Source of the DNA: Cudoniella acicularis
Lineage: Eukaryota; Ascomycota; Leotiomycetes; Helotiales; Helotiaceae
DNA length: 25,029 bases
Direction: 5' to 3'
Assembly: GCA_013054445.1 (NCBI GenBank)
Contig: JAAMPI010000821.1
Span: 1 to 25,029, forward strand
Part shown: piece by piece, positions 1-10,224 of the stretch
Numbering within the stretch: the first letter of the stretch is position 1
Layout: the number at the start of each line of letters is the position of its first letter
Position numbers and translations under genes: made by a program
Notes under the pieces: generated by a model
Told to the model about the DNA's origin: nothing
Seen by the model: only the letters and a program-made list of their open reading frames with translations
Database searches by the model: none

Positions 1-104
1 AAGAGAAACCCTACCTAACCGCGGGTACTACCTAACCGCGGGTGGGTAGTACCCGTAGTAGGTAGCCCGCGGGTAATAGGTACTACCTACTACCTATCAC
101 GCAG
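1..104. repeat. GC-rich direct and inverted repeat block
   Basis: A 17-bp unit (CTACCTAACCGCGGGTA) occurs twice in tandem at 11-27 and 28-44, differing only in the last base. It is followed by an 11-bp inverted repeat: GTAGTAGGTAG at 55-65 pairs exactly with 83-93 around a loop that holds another CCGCGGG. The block is built from GTAG/CTAC and CCGCGG words and changes abruptly to AT-rich DNA after about 110. It is cut by the window edge, so it may be the end of a larger element. No family was recognised. Confidence 0.6.
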
Positions 105-1317
105 CCTAGGTATAGAGAAGAATTGATTATATATTTAAATTTAGCACGATTTATCTAAAAGAAATCTTTAAAATTATGATTTATAATCAAGTATAATTCA
201 CCTTAGGTTACGGAGTACGCACTATTCATAGTGTTAAATAGTTATGATATAGTTAGATCCAAAAATATAGCATAAATAGAAGAACTAAAGCAACTCTATA
301 GTAAAGAGCCCTCTATGATTTATAGAGCGGGCAATGACCTGTAGAACTTCTATAGATTATCTTACTTACTCTATAATACTAGTAATATCATATGAATGCA
401 TATACTATTCGAATGACGCACTAGTCGTGAAATAGACGGATGGCATATAGGTGGCAGGTAAAAGGCTACCGTATTAATTAGATTATAAGATAATATCTTA
501 TAACTTAATCTACTAGAAGAGAGGGTGACGCCTTAGCATATAATATCTGTGTCTTTTTCCTCTTAGATTTTTTTTTGTCATACTAATTAGGTGGGAGTTT
601 GACGGGCCTACGAGGAGCTCTTTATGTACCGTGAATTTAGTGCTTGGAGGTGAGGAGGAGGAACGTGTCTGCGTAGGGCATATTAGTCACTCTAATCCTG
701 TTCTCTGATAGGTTAGTTATAAGAAGATAGTTTTGTTTTTGAGAATGGAACCTTATCTTATAAAAAAAAAAGTTATATTATAGTCCAATTAATACGGTAT
801 TTAAGTAATTAAAATTTGTTCGAGTGGCATTTGAGGAATTTGACGTAAATTTTATAAAAGGGGAATTTGAGGTATATACTGTCCTTGATATACCCGAGTA
901 GCGAGCTTGAAAATTTGATGCATAATATAACTTCTTGATTGGATCAAGCCCCCCTGTCATAAAATCCCGAGCAATGCGAAGGTAGCGAGGGCCCTTGTCC
1001 ATACGCCATAGCGCAGGATTCAACCTTAGACGATTTCGGAATTAAACTGTACTCCGTACCAAATTCTCACCGCTTCATCACAAATCAAGTATCAATCGTC
1101 TGCGGTGTAAAGCCTCTTTCTCTTCCCAATCCCGTTCATTGATGTCGTGAGAAATAATTTGCCCAATTCCTCGATATATTTTCAAGTTCCTTGGAGTGCG
1201 ATTTGAACCGGATTCCTTTATGCCCGAGTCCCGACCCCGGAGTTTCAACAACATAACGCTGGAAGTTTTCCAAAACACAACCTAATCCTAAAGGCGGTAA
1301 AACAATTTCGAGATACT
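105..1317. other. AT-rich stretch without a supported gene
   Basis: The first part, to about 560, is strongly AT-rich and full of short palindromes, including a perfect one at 483-503 (arms of 10 around one A) and CACTATTCATAGTG near 220. The rest is mixed in composition. Open frames here are short, match nothing recognisable and run through AT-rich DNA. The last 250 bases are the presumed promoter and leader of the Zn2Cys6 gene. A relic of a repeat is the likeliest content of 105-560; this is inference. Confidence 0.5.
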
Positions 1318-3645
1318 ATGTCCTCAATCGAATCGCAAAGTACGCACTCTTCATTCACCCCAAAGGGCACTTCCTCTTCCCACGTTCATCGTTCGCCCTC
1401 TCGTCCTCGCCCACGTCCGGTGCTATCCTGCCTCCGTTGTCGTCGACGAAAAATAAAATGCGATAGGCTCTCCCCATGCAAACAGTGTACGCTTACTGGA
1501 CACGATCGACAATGCTCTTATAGTTCCATACCGAAGGCTGACGAGGCAGCCAAGTCTCGGTCCCTAAACGGAAGCATTTCAGCAGAGGTTTCAATGACCG
1601 CTTCGTTTCCTGACTTAGAGAATACGACACATCAAGCTGCTGTTGCTACTCATAAAGAAATAGAATGCCATGCTAATGTTGAAACACTGGCTACTCTTCA
1701 GAAACGAATACAAAAGCTAGAGCAGCTTTGTCCCACTCATTCTCACAACCCTCACGAAAACGAAAGTAGACAAACAGGCATTCATTCACCTAAGGTGGAT
1801 GCAGCCTTGAGTATTAAGACATCAGGGCCGCGATATCACAGTCAAAACTACAAGAAATCACTACTTCATCATGTGAGTTTCACTTTGATAATCATAAGTT
1901 GCACTGCTAAATTCATCAGTTCCGCGCAGCCGGTAACTTCATCCTGAGCGGCTTCGATGACCCGGCACGAGCGCCAGTCATGAATGAGCTGCGAGTGTAT
2001 CATGAAAAGTTCACCAAGTCACGCAGAAAAGCGTCCAAGGCGAAGCTTACATCTTGTACACTGTCGGAGATAGTAGACTTGTTGCCATCTCGGGCTGCTT
2101 GCGATGAAGCTATAACTTCATACTTCCGAAATTTTGAAAAGAACATGCGAATCTTACATTATCCATCTTTCATGGATGAATGTGAGCGCTTTTGGGGGTC
2201 CATGGAAACCCAACATCAAGGGTTTGAGTCTTTTGTCCCTCAGCTGGCCGTCACTGTGGCGATTATACAAGCCTGGGAGGACCCTCCTTCTCTTGGAGAC
2301 GCAACGAATGTAAAGGCAGATATTCTCTGCTGCCATGTTGAAGGGTGGCTTGACAGCCTCCCAGGACGCCAACAACTTACAATGTCGACACTATGCACAC
2401 GAGCTCTGCTCATCCTTGCTCAACAAGTGCGAGTCGTGCCTGCAGATGAAATATGGAATGCAACAGGAAAGCTTATGAGGTCTGCCATGAGGGCAGGCCT
2501 ACATCGGGACCCAGCTGAATTTCCAGAAATCGATATCTTTGAAGGGGAACTCAGACGGAGACTTTGGACCACGATTGTCGAGATGGATCTTGAAGCTTCC
2601 TTGACTTATGGCATGCCAATCATTCTCCAGGAGAGTAACTTCACCTGTAGCCCTGCAGCTAACGTGGACGATGATGATTTATTTGATGGCATGATCACGC
2701 TGCCTGTTTCCAAGCCACTGGAAGAGTCAACCGATTCGATCTTCCAAGTTGCGCTTGCCAAGTCGCTTCCACTCCGACTTGAGGCCATACGAGCGTCTAC
2801 TAACCGGCTTGAAAATTTGCAAGCACACATCCAATCTCTCGAAAGGTATATTCAAGACCTCCCACCTCATTTGCAACCAGACCAAAGAACAAAGAAAGAT
2901 ATCGGACAGAAATTCGGAACCGTCATACTTCATGTTTACCTTCGAAGAGTTCTCTCACATTTATACCGATCATCTACACCGATAGGCTTGAATAATGAAG
3001 GACCAACACCCGGGTTACAATCCTCACTATCCATCCTCTCTTACCAACAATTCTTTGACCCCGAAGCCTTTGGACCAGCCAATGAGGAAGATGCAAAATG
3101 CTGGCATTTATTCCACATAGTCTTCAAAAGTGACATAATGCAAGCAACTCTCGACGTCTGTCTGCACTTACAAACACAAAATCTCGTATCCTGGACCAAA
3201 GCTAGTCTCTTGCTAGCAATAGACGACACCATAGCTAACTTGACGCGAAGAATCTCAAAAAGCGGAAGCGACATCAAAGACGTCGTTCGACTTGCGGTTA
3301 TCTCTCAGCTGTTGAAGGCCCAGTTCTCGAAAGAGAACGGGGAGGAGATGATGCATAAGGGTGCGTGTGAAGTTCTCATGGCTTGTCAAAGAGCTGCTGT
3401 AAAAGAGAAAGATTTCGACGGGGAGGAGAAGGATAAAGAGGTAGGTTCCGTTGAGATTTGTATGATGACGGGCTGACTGGTTTTCGAAGGACGTACAAAA
3501 ATCGCATTCTCACAGTACACAACTTGCTTTGGAGAACGAAACAACATCGAGTGAGTGGGCAATAATGCCTCATGAACCAGCAATAGCTGATGCTAATCTT
3601 GTGGGTCTTTTCATCCATCTATCATTTTTCAAATTTCCCTGTTGA
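1318..3645 (+). CDS. Zn(II)2Cys6 fungal-specific transcription factor
   Basis: Predicted nuclear DNA-binding regulator of the Gal4 type. Exons are 1318-1872, 1920-3440 and 3490-3645 (743 aa). The first intron (47 nt, GTGAGT..CAG) is phase 0. The second (49 nt, GTAGGT..AAG) has a GGCTGACT branch site 12-19 nt before its end; without it the protein would stop at 3476. The zinc cluster lies at residues 38-66, with Cys 38, 41, 48, 54, 57 and 66 spaced C-x2-C-x6-C-x5-C-x2-C-x8-C, preceded by a Ser/Arg/Pro-rich tail. A short heptad-like helix at about 121-137 could dimerise. The fungal-specific middle homology region covers about 240-470, with its RRLW motif near 397. Target genes are unknown. It is convergent with the FAD monooxygenase at 4161-5396, a common arrangement for a regulator and its enzyme, but the link is inferred. 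The third exon is the least certain part. Confidence 0.9.
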
Positions 3646-4160
3646 AATATCCTTGTTCAGACAATAAAAAGATTAGATATTGATCAGTATTTTAGGATTC
3701 TTACTTTGATGCCAACGGAGCAAACTTTGACTTATTCTCTGACTATAACTTCGAAAATGCTCACGGCGACCTATGGAACTTACAGTAGGAGTGTGCAATC
3801 TCGACGATCACTGGAGTGCATAATCACATCGGCAAATAGCCCAAATACCGCTCGAACTGGATTTAATAGCTTAAGTGTCATTTCAACAAGGGCAGATTTA
3901 GTGGCGTTTCATGAACTTGAAATTCTCTCGGCCACTGAGATATTTGCCCTAATTACATTCCAACTCTTCACAATAAATCGACTAAGACCGAAAACCACAG
4001 AAAAAGTACTTCACGAACTTTTCTATCTATCAAAATAATACCTCCCGCGCCAAAATCCCACCTATATTCTAAAAATAAACTCCGGAGCTCCTTCAAAATA
4101 AAATCCCAACGGCACACTGTCACTTTACGAACAAACACATTGAAGAAGCCCCATCCCCTT
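3646..4160. other. Convergent intergenic region
   Basis: Holds the 3' ends of two tail-to-tail genes. One open frame of 110 codons on the + strand (3706-4038) has no ATG at its beginning, no recognisable domain and AT-rich composition, so I do not call it a gene. No other structure was seen. Confidence 0.5.
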
Positions 4161-5396
4161 TCAAGCCCTCTCCGCAACCCAACTCTCAACATCCCTCTTA
4201 AAATCCGGCTCATACAACCAATTCAACTCAATATCCTGAATGGACCCCGCTGGCATCTTGTCCAACTCCTCTTTCGGCATCCTCCTCAACTCAATCTGCT
4301 TATTCAACCCCATGACCTTCTCAATCCTCTGCTGGCGATACTCCTGCCAAAAACTCAATGAATCCTGCATCTTCACCTTCTCATTCACATACGCCTGTCC
4401 CAGCAACAAAGCAAAAATATACACATCCTCAAATGCCTGATTGATTCCCTGTCCCGCGCTAGGAGGAATAGCATGCGCTCCATCGCCCAGAATAACCACG
4501 CGGCGTTTCTCGGAAGCCCATTTGGATAGCTTGGGAACGATGTAGAAGGGCCAAACGTTGATTTTGTCGTGTGGGATGCTCGACACGGCATTCTGCACAA
4601 TGGAAGGGAAATGCTCTGCATCTTGTTGCAGAAACTTGACGAGGGCGTCTTTATCTGCTGAGACGCGAGCCCAGCCAGCTTGGTTGTGGTTCTCCTCCAC
4701 ACGCTTCTGCTTCCCGATCAAAACCTCTGAGCCATCGACTTGTTGTGGCGCAATCGTAAACCCTCCATACGGCGTGGAAATCGTAACCGGGATATGGTAC
4801 CCCTCTGGAAGCTTCAACTGTTTCGTCGGCACCGCAGCCGTGATACCCGCCATACCAGTGAAAGTCGGTTTGAGGTCCGGATACAGATATTTCCTCACCG
4901 TAGAATGAATCCCATCCGCACCAACCAAAATATCCGCCTCCCCCACCTCACCACCCTCAAACTCCCACTTGACACCTTCCTCCGTCTCCTCCACCACCCT
5001 AACAAACTTCCTCCCAAAGACGACCTTAATCCCCTTCTCCCCCAACATCTTCAACAACTCCTCAATAAGCACATGCCTATAAATCCTCAAACCATCAAAC
5101 CCATACTTCTCCTTCCCTCCAAATTCATATGGCTTTTCAAGCAATTTCCCCGCTCCATCTCTGTACTCCAACGTTTGGAAATTGTAGCCGCGGACGCGCA
5201 CCCGGTCGTAGAGTCCCAGTGCGGAGAGGACTTTCAAAGCGTTGGGCGAGAGCATTACGGCGCCGCCGATGTTTAAGGGGGAGGAACGGGACTCGTAGAT
5301 TGTGCTGGGGATGTTTTGTTGGTGGAGAGCTAATGCTAGAGAGAGGCCGGAGAGGCCGGAGCCGATTATGGCAACGTTAGGTGGGGAGAGTGTCAT
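4161..5396 (-). CDS. FAD-dependent aromatic-type monooxygenase (salicylate hydroxylase-like)
   Basis: Intronless, 411 aa, class A flavoprotein monooxygenase of the FAD_binding_3 family, which hydroxylates small (often aromatic) substrates using NAD(P)H and O2. All three family signatures are visible: the GxGxxG dinucleotide motif GSGLSG at residues 12-17, with the ribose-binding acidic residue E35 at the end of the second strand; the DG motif GADGIHS at 159-165; and the GD motif GDGAHAIPPSAGQG starting at 304. Length is normal for the group. There is no signal peptide or obvious membrane anchor, so it is probably cytosolic. The substrate cannot be read from sequence; salicylate-, kynurenine- and 6-hydroxynicotinate-type enzymes share this layout, as do secondary-metabolite tailoring enzymes. 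A cluster of CGG palindromes lies about 230-260 bp upstream. The ATG at 5396 is just before the first beta strand, as expected. Confidence 0.92.
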   Translation of the reverse strand: MTLSPPNVAIIGSGLSGLSLALALHQQNIPSTIYESRSSPLNIGGAVMLSPNALKVLSALGLYDRVRVRGYNFQTLEYRDGAGKLLEKPYEFGGKEKYGFDGLRIYRHVLIEELLKMLGEKGIKVVFGRKFVRVVEETEEGVKWEFEGGEVGEADILVGADGIHSTVRKYLYPDLKPTFTGMAGITAAVPTKQLKLPEGYHIPVTISTPYGGFTIAPQQVDGSEVLIGKQKRVEENHNQAGWARVSADKDALVKFLQQDAEHFPSIVQNAVSSIPHDKINVWPFYIVPKLSKWASEKRRVVILGDGAHAIPPSAGQGINQAFEDVYIFALLLGQAYVNEKVKMQDSLSFWQEYRQQRIEKVMGLNKQIELRRMPKEELDKMPAGSIQDIELNWLYEPDFKRDVESWVAERA

Positions 5397-7038
5397 GATT
5401 GTTTGTTTGTGTGTTGTTGAGTGTTGAGCTTGAGGTGTTTTCGTGGTGTAAAATATTTGTTTCTTCCAAAAGAAATGGGTTTGAGAATGGTGCTTGAGCG
5501 GGTATGATTAAATCAGAGATATTTGCGGGTGGTGGTTATATATATACAGATTCGTTGAACTGTAGAGGGACTCGGAGGATTCGCGTTCAAATGGCAAAAA
5601 GGGGTGGTGCTCGGGAAGCGAAGCGGAGCCGAAAATGCGGCGCCGCAGTGCGGATCCGAGAGTGCTTCCGTCCGCACACTTCAACGGGCGGGGATAAATC
5701 AACCCGCGATTATGCATTGATTATCTCTTCCCTTGAAGTCATAATTGTCCTTGTCGCAGGGGTTATCTCCGTGTCCCGAAACTTGTGTAGTTGTGACAGT
5801 TCTTTACTGCGGTGTTGCCCACTGCTGTGTATACAGTTACCTCTTACGCAAGCGAGTATCGCGAACTTGCTTCAATCACTTGAAAATTACTAAATAGTCA
5901 CTTAGTGTGGTGAAAAGAGCCAATATTTTTGACTTAATATGAGACGGTAGCCTAGATTAGGTAGGCTGAATCCTTATTCTTTTTTATAATGTCTTCCAGT
6001 AGGAGAAATATTTGAAATGTGTTTGGTACTGCGCACTACGCGGTCGAGGAGATAGGGTTGCCGAAAAAGAAAATAACCCTTTTACTGTATCTCCATTTTC
6101 GCAACCATACCTTCCAACTTCCAATTAAATCTCCTAACTACCTCTCTTTGAAAAACTTTAACTATTTGTCTTATTTTCTTACACATACATTCGTACTTAG
6201 ATACACACACGACGTAAGCCTTCAGTTCACCTCAATCCTACTCCAAAAACAACGACAGCAACAGCAACATTCACAACATCGCAGAAGTCTCGAAATTTCA
6301 ATAGAGGAAGCTTAGATCATCACATATTTTTCACCTAGTACCCGGCTACTGCCGTTGCTTCCTTAGCTTCCTCTAGCAAGATTTAAATCGCACTAGAGGA
6401 AAATAAACTCTTATTTTTGACAACCGCATTTTCCTCTTCTCTCCTCCCTCCTCCCCTCTCCCTCAATTCTTTGACAAAGTCAGAGAGTTGGGGGAATAGT
6501 TATGATGGTCTTATGTGTTGGGGGTTCTACAAGAGGAGTGGATTTTGCTTCACAGATGTCAATTCATGTGTCCATTTGAAATCTTCCTCCGGGGATGGTG
6601 TAAGACGCTTGGAAAGTAGGTAGGTAGGTAAGTATTGAAGAGGTACTTGGTGGAAGATAAAGTTTTACGCAATTTTGCGAAATTGAGTATCTGATGGAGT
6701 GCGGTTGAGGGGTAGGTAGGCTGGCTATCCTTCTCTCAGTTCTCCGAGACACTGTAGAAGGAAAAGGGAATGCTGAAAGAGTAACAGCGAGGCTAAGAGA
6801 AGAAAACGAGAAAGAGTTTCGTCAATTTTCTCCTCTGCCTAGCAAGGGTATTTGCAAGCACCTCTATTCCCCAATCATCCAACCATTCACTCAAAATTCA
6901 ACGCAACAGCGCAAATTGTCTCCATTTATCCACGAACCATCTATCCAGCATGCAAGCATACCCCAGAAGTCTACGCAATCCTTGCATCTCCATCTATCAT
7001 ATTCCCAACTCCCATTTTATCGCGAATGATTTCCAAGA
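5397..7038. other. Long gene-free region upstream of the FAD monooxygenase
   Basis: About 1.6 kb between the FAD monooxygenase start and the peroxiredoxin stop. It holds a TATATATA run near 5537-5547, the CGG palindromes at 5624-5658, a CA/CT-rich leader-like stretch at about 6110-6300 (CAACAGCAACA words) and pyrimidine tracts at 6428-6465. It also has a short GTAG microsatellite near 6616-6632. The leader-like stretch could belong to an unrecognised non-coding or small-exon transcript on the + strand, but I found no coding exon I could support. Confidence 0.4.
5624..5658. promoter_or_regulatory. Triple CGG-N2-CCG palindrome cluster
   Basis: Three palindromic CGG-N2-CCG elements occur at 5624-5631 (CGGAGCCG), 5638-5645 (CGGCGCCG) and 5651-5658 (CGGATCCG), with starts 14 and 13 bp apart. 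A further inverted repeat, GTGCGGA at 5648-5654 with TCCGCAC at 5671-5677, overlaps the last one. Inverted CGG triplets are the standard half-sites of Zn2Cys6 dimers. The cluster sits about 230 bp upstream of the FAD monooxygenase start, in a GC-rich patch of an otherwise AT-leaning region. Binding by the neighbouring Zn2Cys6 protein is inference. Confidence 0.45.
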
Positions 7039-7744
7039 TCAAAGCTTCGCCAAAACAGCCTCAGCACTCGAAACCGAGACATCCCGTCCAGGCTCCTTCT
7101 CCGCATATGTAACCTTACCATGATCAATCACCAGTGCGTATCTCGCTGTTCGCTCGCCGTTGGTCCAGCCGAGGCTTTGGGAGAATTTGGTTTCGACGTC
7201 TGAGAGGAAGAGCTATTCCCAAAATAAATTCAATCAGCATATTTCTTCCAAGAACTGAGATAGCGAGAGCGAAATTGGGGACAGGGAGGGAACCTACAAT
7301 GTCGTCACCCTTAATACCATTTGCCTTTCCCCAAGCACTCATGACCCACGCATCGTTGAAAGCGATCACAGCGACGATATCAACGCCCTTTGCCTTGAGC
7401 GCGGCAAGGTTGTTAATGTAGCCTGGTAGATGGCGGGCACTGCAGCCGGGTGTGAAGGCGCCGGGGACGGAGAAGAGGACGACTTTCTTGTTGGCCCATT
7501 CTGTGGTGTGGGAAGATACGTGGTTAGTTTGTGACGATCGAGGGGGAGAGGAGGGAGACGAGTAGTGGGGATGGGAGCGATGACAGAAGGGAATGAGGGA
7601 ATGGGACGGAGAAAACACACCTTTGCTGGCGTCGTAGTTCGTTGGGATACCGCACGCTGTGATGTCGCCTTTCTCTTCGGTGTAGGGTACGTAGTTGAAG
7701 ACAACGTCGCTGGGGAAGCTATCTCCGACCTTGAGTTCAGGCAT
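7039..7744 (-). CDS. PMP20: Peroxisomal peroxiredoxin, Prx5/PMP20 type
   Basis: Thiol peroxidase that reduces H2O2 and organic peroxides. Exons on the minus strand are 7744-7621, 7500-7298 and 7212-7039 (166 aa). The introns are 120 nt (GTGTGT..CAG, phase 1) and 85 nt (GTAGGT..TAG, phase 0). The active-site motif [16 protein letters not shown] places the peroxidatic cysteine at C61. The family positions that follow ([31 protein letters not shown]) are all in frame across the splices. The protein ends in AKL, an accepted PTS1 peroxisomal targeting tripeptide, as in yeast PMP20. The length matches fungal PMP20/Asp f 3 proteins. Some relatives act in cytosol or mitochondria as well. It is divergent from the DUF1348 gene, about 1 kb away. 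The PMP20 name rests on the motif, length and AKL end. Confidence 0.92.
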
Positions 7745-8777
7745 CTTATATTATTCCTTTCGATACCGTTCTTAGAGATGGTATGTGGTTGAAATTGATC
7801 GATCAATTGAGCTGGAGATGTTTTTGTAGATCTATGTTATGTGGTTGTAAGGTTGACGTTGAGGTTACGAAGCTGCAGAGAAAGCATCGGGATAGCGGGG
7901 TTCTCCTTGGCATCAGCCCTGAAGCGGGCCGGACCCGCCCCCTTTTTTGCTTTCCAATCTCCAAAGATCTCGAACATTATACTCACCCTGTTCGCTTTCC
8001 TCTTCCAATAGCAAACCCTCTTTCGCATATTTTTTGTCTCTTACCTGCATACAACCTTCACGTTGTCATTTCCAATCGCCGACGATGGGATGTCTGCAAG
8101 GAAGTATTTGTATTTCCATCTCGTCTACAAATCGTAGATTTTTATTTCGCATCAAGCCCCTCAATTGCGTCATATCCTACCACGTGCAATACCTAGTCAA
8201 AAAAATTGTAAGCCGAAAATCTAGCTGGGTTTTCGGTCCGTAGTGTTCGGTATCTTTTGCTACAATTGTTTATCTCGGGCTTTGAATGAGATCCCGAATT
8301 CCCGATATTCTCGGTTTTTTGGTTCTCGGGCTTTTTCGGATGATGGGGAGGAGGGGTAAATGAAAACAAGTATGCAATGCAATGTACAGCGATTACGTAA
8401 CCTGGGATAGACTTGCTGGATGCCCTGCTTGGACGGGTTACAAATCTCTATTTTGTGGATAGCAAGCTTTCTAATAGACTTTTCATTATTCCGGGCGTGA
8501 GTATAATACAAAGCTATAGCCTATGCGAATGCCGATATTTACATCTTTAGATCTCTCAGCGGAGAAGCAAGAACAGTACCCATAAATCAATGATAAAACC
8601 CAGTTCAAAACACCCACCATCAACCACAAAGGGCGTGGATGACACCTTGTAAGATCCGCCAAAGAAACTGACTCGTTTTCAACTTTTCAAACTTTTCTTT
8701 TAAGAGGGCCTCGCTCGAGCATAAGTATCACATCTTTAGCCTTTACCATCAACCACCAAATCCTCCAATCCCCCAAA
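7745..8777. promoter_or_regulatory. Divergent promoter region of peroxiredoxin and DUF1348 genes
   Basis: About 1 kb between two divergent starts. It contains a CACGTG box at 8181-8186 and a dense run of TCGG/CCGA tetramers: nine between 8213 and 8339, two of them in CTCGGGCTTT repeats. The open frames here are short and unlike known proteins, and the interval is better read as promoter and leaders. Which gene each element serves cannot be told. Confidence 0.4.
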
Positions 8778-9339
8778 ATGTCTACCACCACCGCCGCCGC
8801 CGCCGATATCAAACCACCACTCCCACCCTTCACCCACGAAACGGCCCTCAAAAAAGTAAAAGCCGCCCAAGACGTCTGGAACACCAAGAATCCGCAAGTG
8901 GTAAAAAACGCATACACACCCGATTCCATCTGGCGGAACCGGGATACCTTTTTACGAGGGACAGAGGAAATCGTCGCTTTCTTGGAGAAGAAATGGGCGA
9001 AGGAGAATGGATATCGGTTGCGGAAGGAATTGTTTGCTTTTACGGAGAATAAGGTATGTTCCTTGGGTGGGATGGTGGTGGGAGGAGGGTGATTGGAGAG
9101 GATGGAAATAGAGGGCTAATGTAATGTGGTAGATTGCGGTCCAGTTCTGGTATGAATGGTATGATGAGGAGGGACAGTGGTGGCGGACTTATGGACTGGA
9201 GGACTGGACGTTTGCGGAAGATGGGAGGATGAGGAAGAGGATGATGAGTGGGAATGATGTGAAGATTGGAGATGCGGAGAGGTGGTTTAGGGATGGCGTG
9301 GATGTTAATGAGGTGGAGATTAGTGAGAAGCATTGGTGA
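8778..9339 (+). CDS. DUF1348 / NTF2-like fold protein
   Basis: Two exons, 8778-9053 and 9133-9339, give 160 aa. The 79-nt intron (GTATGT..TAG) is phase 0. The sequence fits the DUF1348 family of the NTF2-like superfamily: a helix with WNTKNP near the start, YTPDSIWRNRD, FLRGTEEIVAFLEKKW, and after the splice a Trp-rich sheet (QFWYEWYD, WWRTYG, DWTF) ending in the usual helix with AERWF. The family is about 150 aa, so this is full length. The first eight residues or so are Thr/Ala-rich low-complexity. NTF2-like folds form a cone-shaped pocket and often work as small enzymes or ligand-binding dimers; the biochemical role of DUF1348 proteins is not known to me. No signal peptide, probably cytosolic. 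The ORF without the splice would lose the second half of the fold. Confidence 0.9.
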
Positions 9340-10224
9340 GGGCGAGTTGTATGCGTTTGCTTGGATTCGGAGGAATTATTCTTTTAATGATATGGGCGTC
9401 TAGTGATGCGGAATTACGATCAATTTAAAAGGAGATAATAAAGCTTGGTTTGTTAATTATTGAAGATATGGGTTGGGGGAGACTGTGGTTCGAAATGCTA
9501 GTAGTATGGAAGCACAAAATAAGAAAAATTTTCCTACGTCAGCCAGTTGTCCTAAATTACAGTTTATAGAAAAAAAGGGGAATTACGTTTAAGAGCCAGA
9601 AATACTATAAAGAAACTTCTCTTTTCTCTCCAGCAAACCCTCGTCCCCCACCTCGCTCCTATAAATAACACAACAAACAAATTTCCCTTAATATACAAAA
9701 GGCTTGGGATGTTAGGAAGCGATTCTGAGTAGTAATCGCCGGCCCTGTCTATATACCTAATTACAAAAGCGAAGGAGAGCAAAGCTATAAAAAAAAGTTG
9801 AAGTAAAAAAATCGTTAACTTGGTTTCTGTGTTCGGCAGCCTCAGTTGAGTTGCTGAAGTTTTGTTGCCGATTTCGGACATAGGGATTTTTTTCTAGGAT
9901 AAAAGAGAAAAGCTTTTTACTCTATTAGAGCCAACATGAGAAGATATGCATATCTGGAGGACAAAGCCGCATAAACCACGCTAGTAGAGGTGTAGTGTGT
10001 GCACAGAAAAAAATTGGCAGGAAATAGCATGCTTTCTAGCTCCTACTCAAACCTTAACAACCTACCAGGCATTCCATTTTCTGATTCCCAAGTAACTCGA
10101 TAGGGTGCCATTTACCGTGAATTGTGATGTTTCAAATCTCTTTGTATTTCGCTATCTCAATACGCCCGATTGCCATGCCCGTGAGGCTCGTATATGTACA
10201 CCATCCCATGCTCCACACTGAGCC
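9340..10224. other. Convergent intergenic region
   Basis: 3' flanks of DUF1348 (+) and NDUFA2 (-), AT-leaning, with poly-A/T runs near 9570 and 9790. A 105-codon minus-strand frame beginning at an ATG at 9881 contains one hydrophobic stretch but no family resemblance, and lies in low-complexity sequence. I do not call it. Confidence 0.45.

Noticed and set aside
778..1023. 81-codon minus-strand open frame
   Set aside because: Starts and ends in AT-rich DNA, no recognisable domain, no promoter or splice support.
1195..1265. tRNA-like sequence on the minus strand, with GGTTCAAATCG resembling a B box
   Set aside because: The stem that should flank the TTCAAAT loop does not pair (TCCGG against CGCAC), and no consistent anticodon arm or acceptor stem could be drawn; at best a very degraded tRNA relic.
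5504..5893. 129-codon plus-strand open frame upstream of the FAD monooxygenase
   Set aside because: Covers the CGG palindromes and promoter-like TATA run; the translation has no family character, so chance openness is likelier.
6019..6315. 98-codon plus-strand frame in a CA/CT-rich stretch
   Set aside because: The composition is that of an untranslated leader, and the translation is low-complexity Leu/Thr/Gln with no domain.
9564..9881. 105-codon minus-strand frame with one hydrophobic stretch
   Set aside because: Hydrophobicity comes from poly-A/T runs; no homology recognised and no supporting neighbours.
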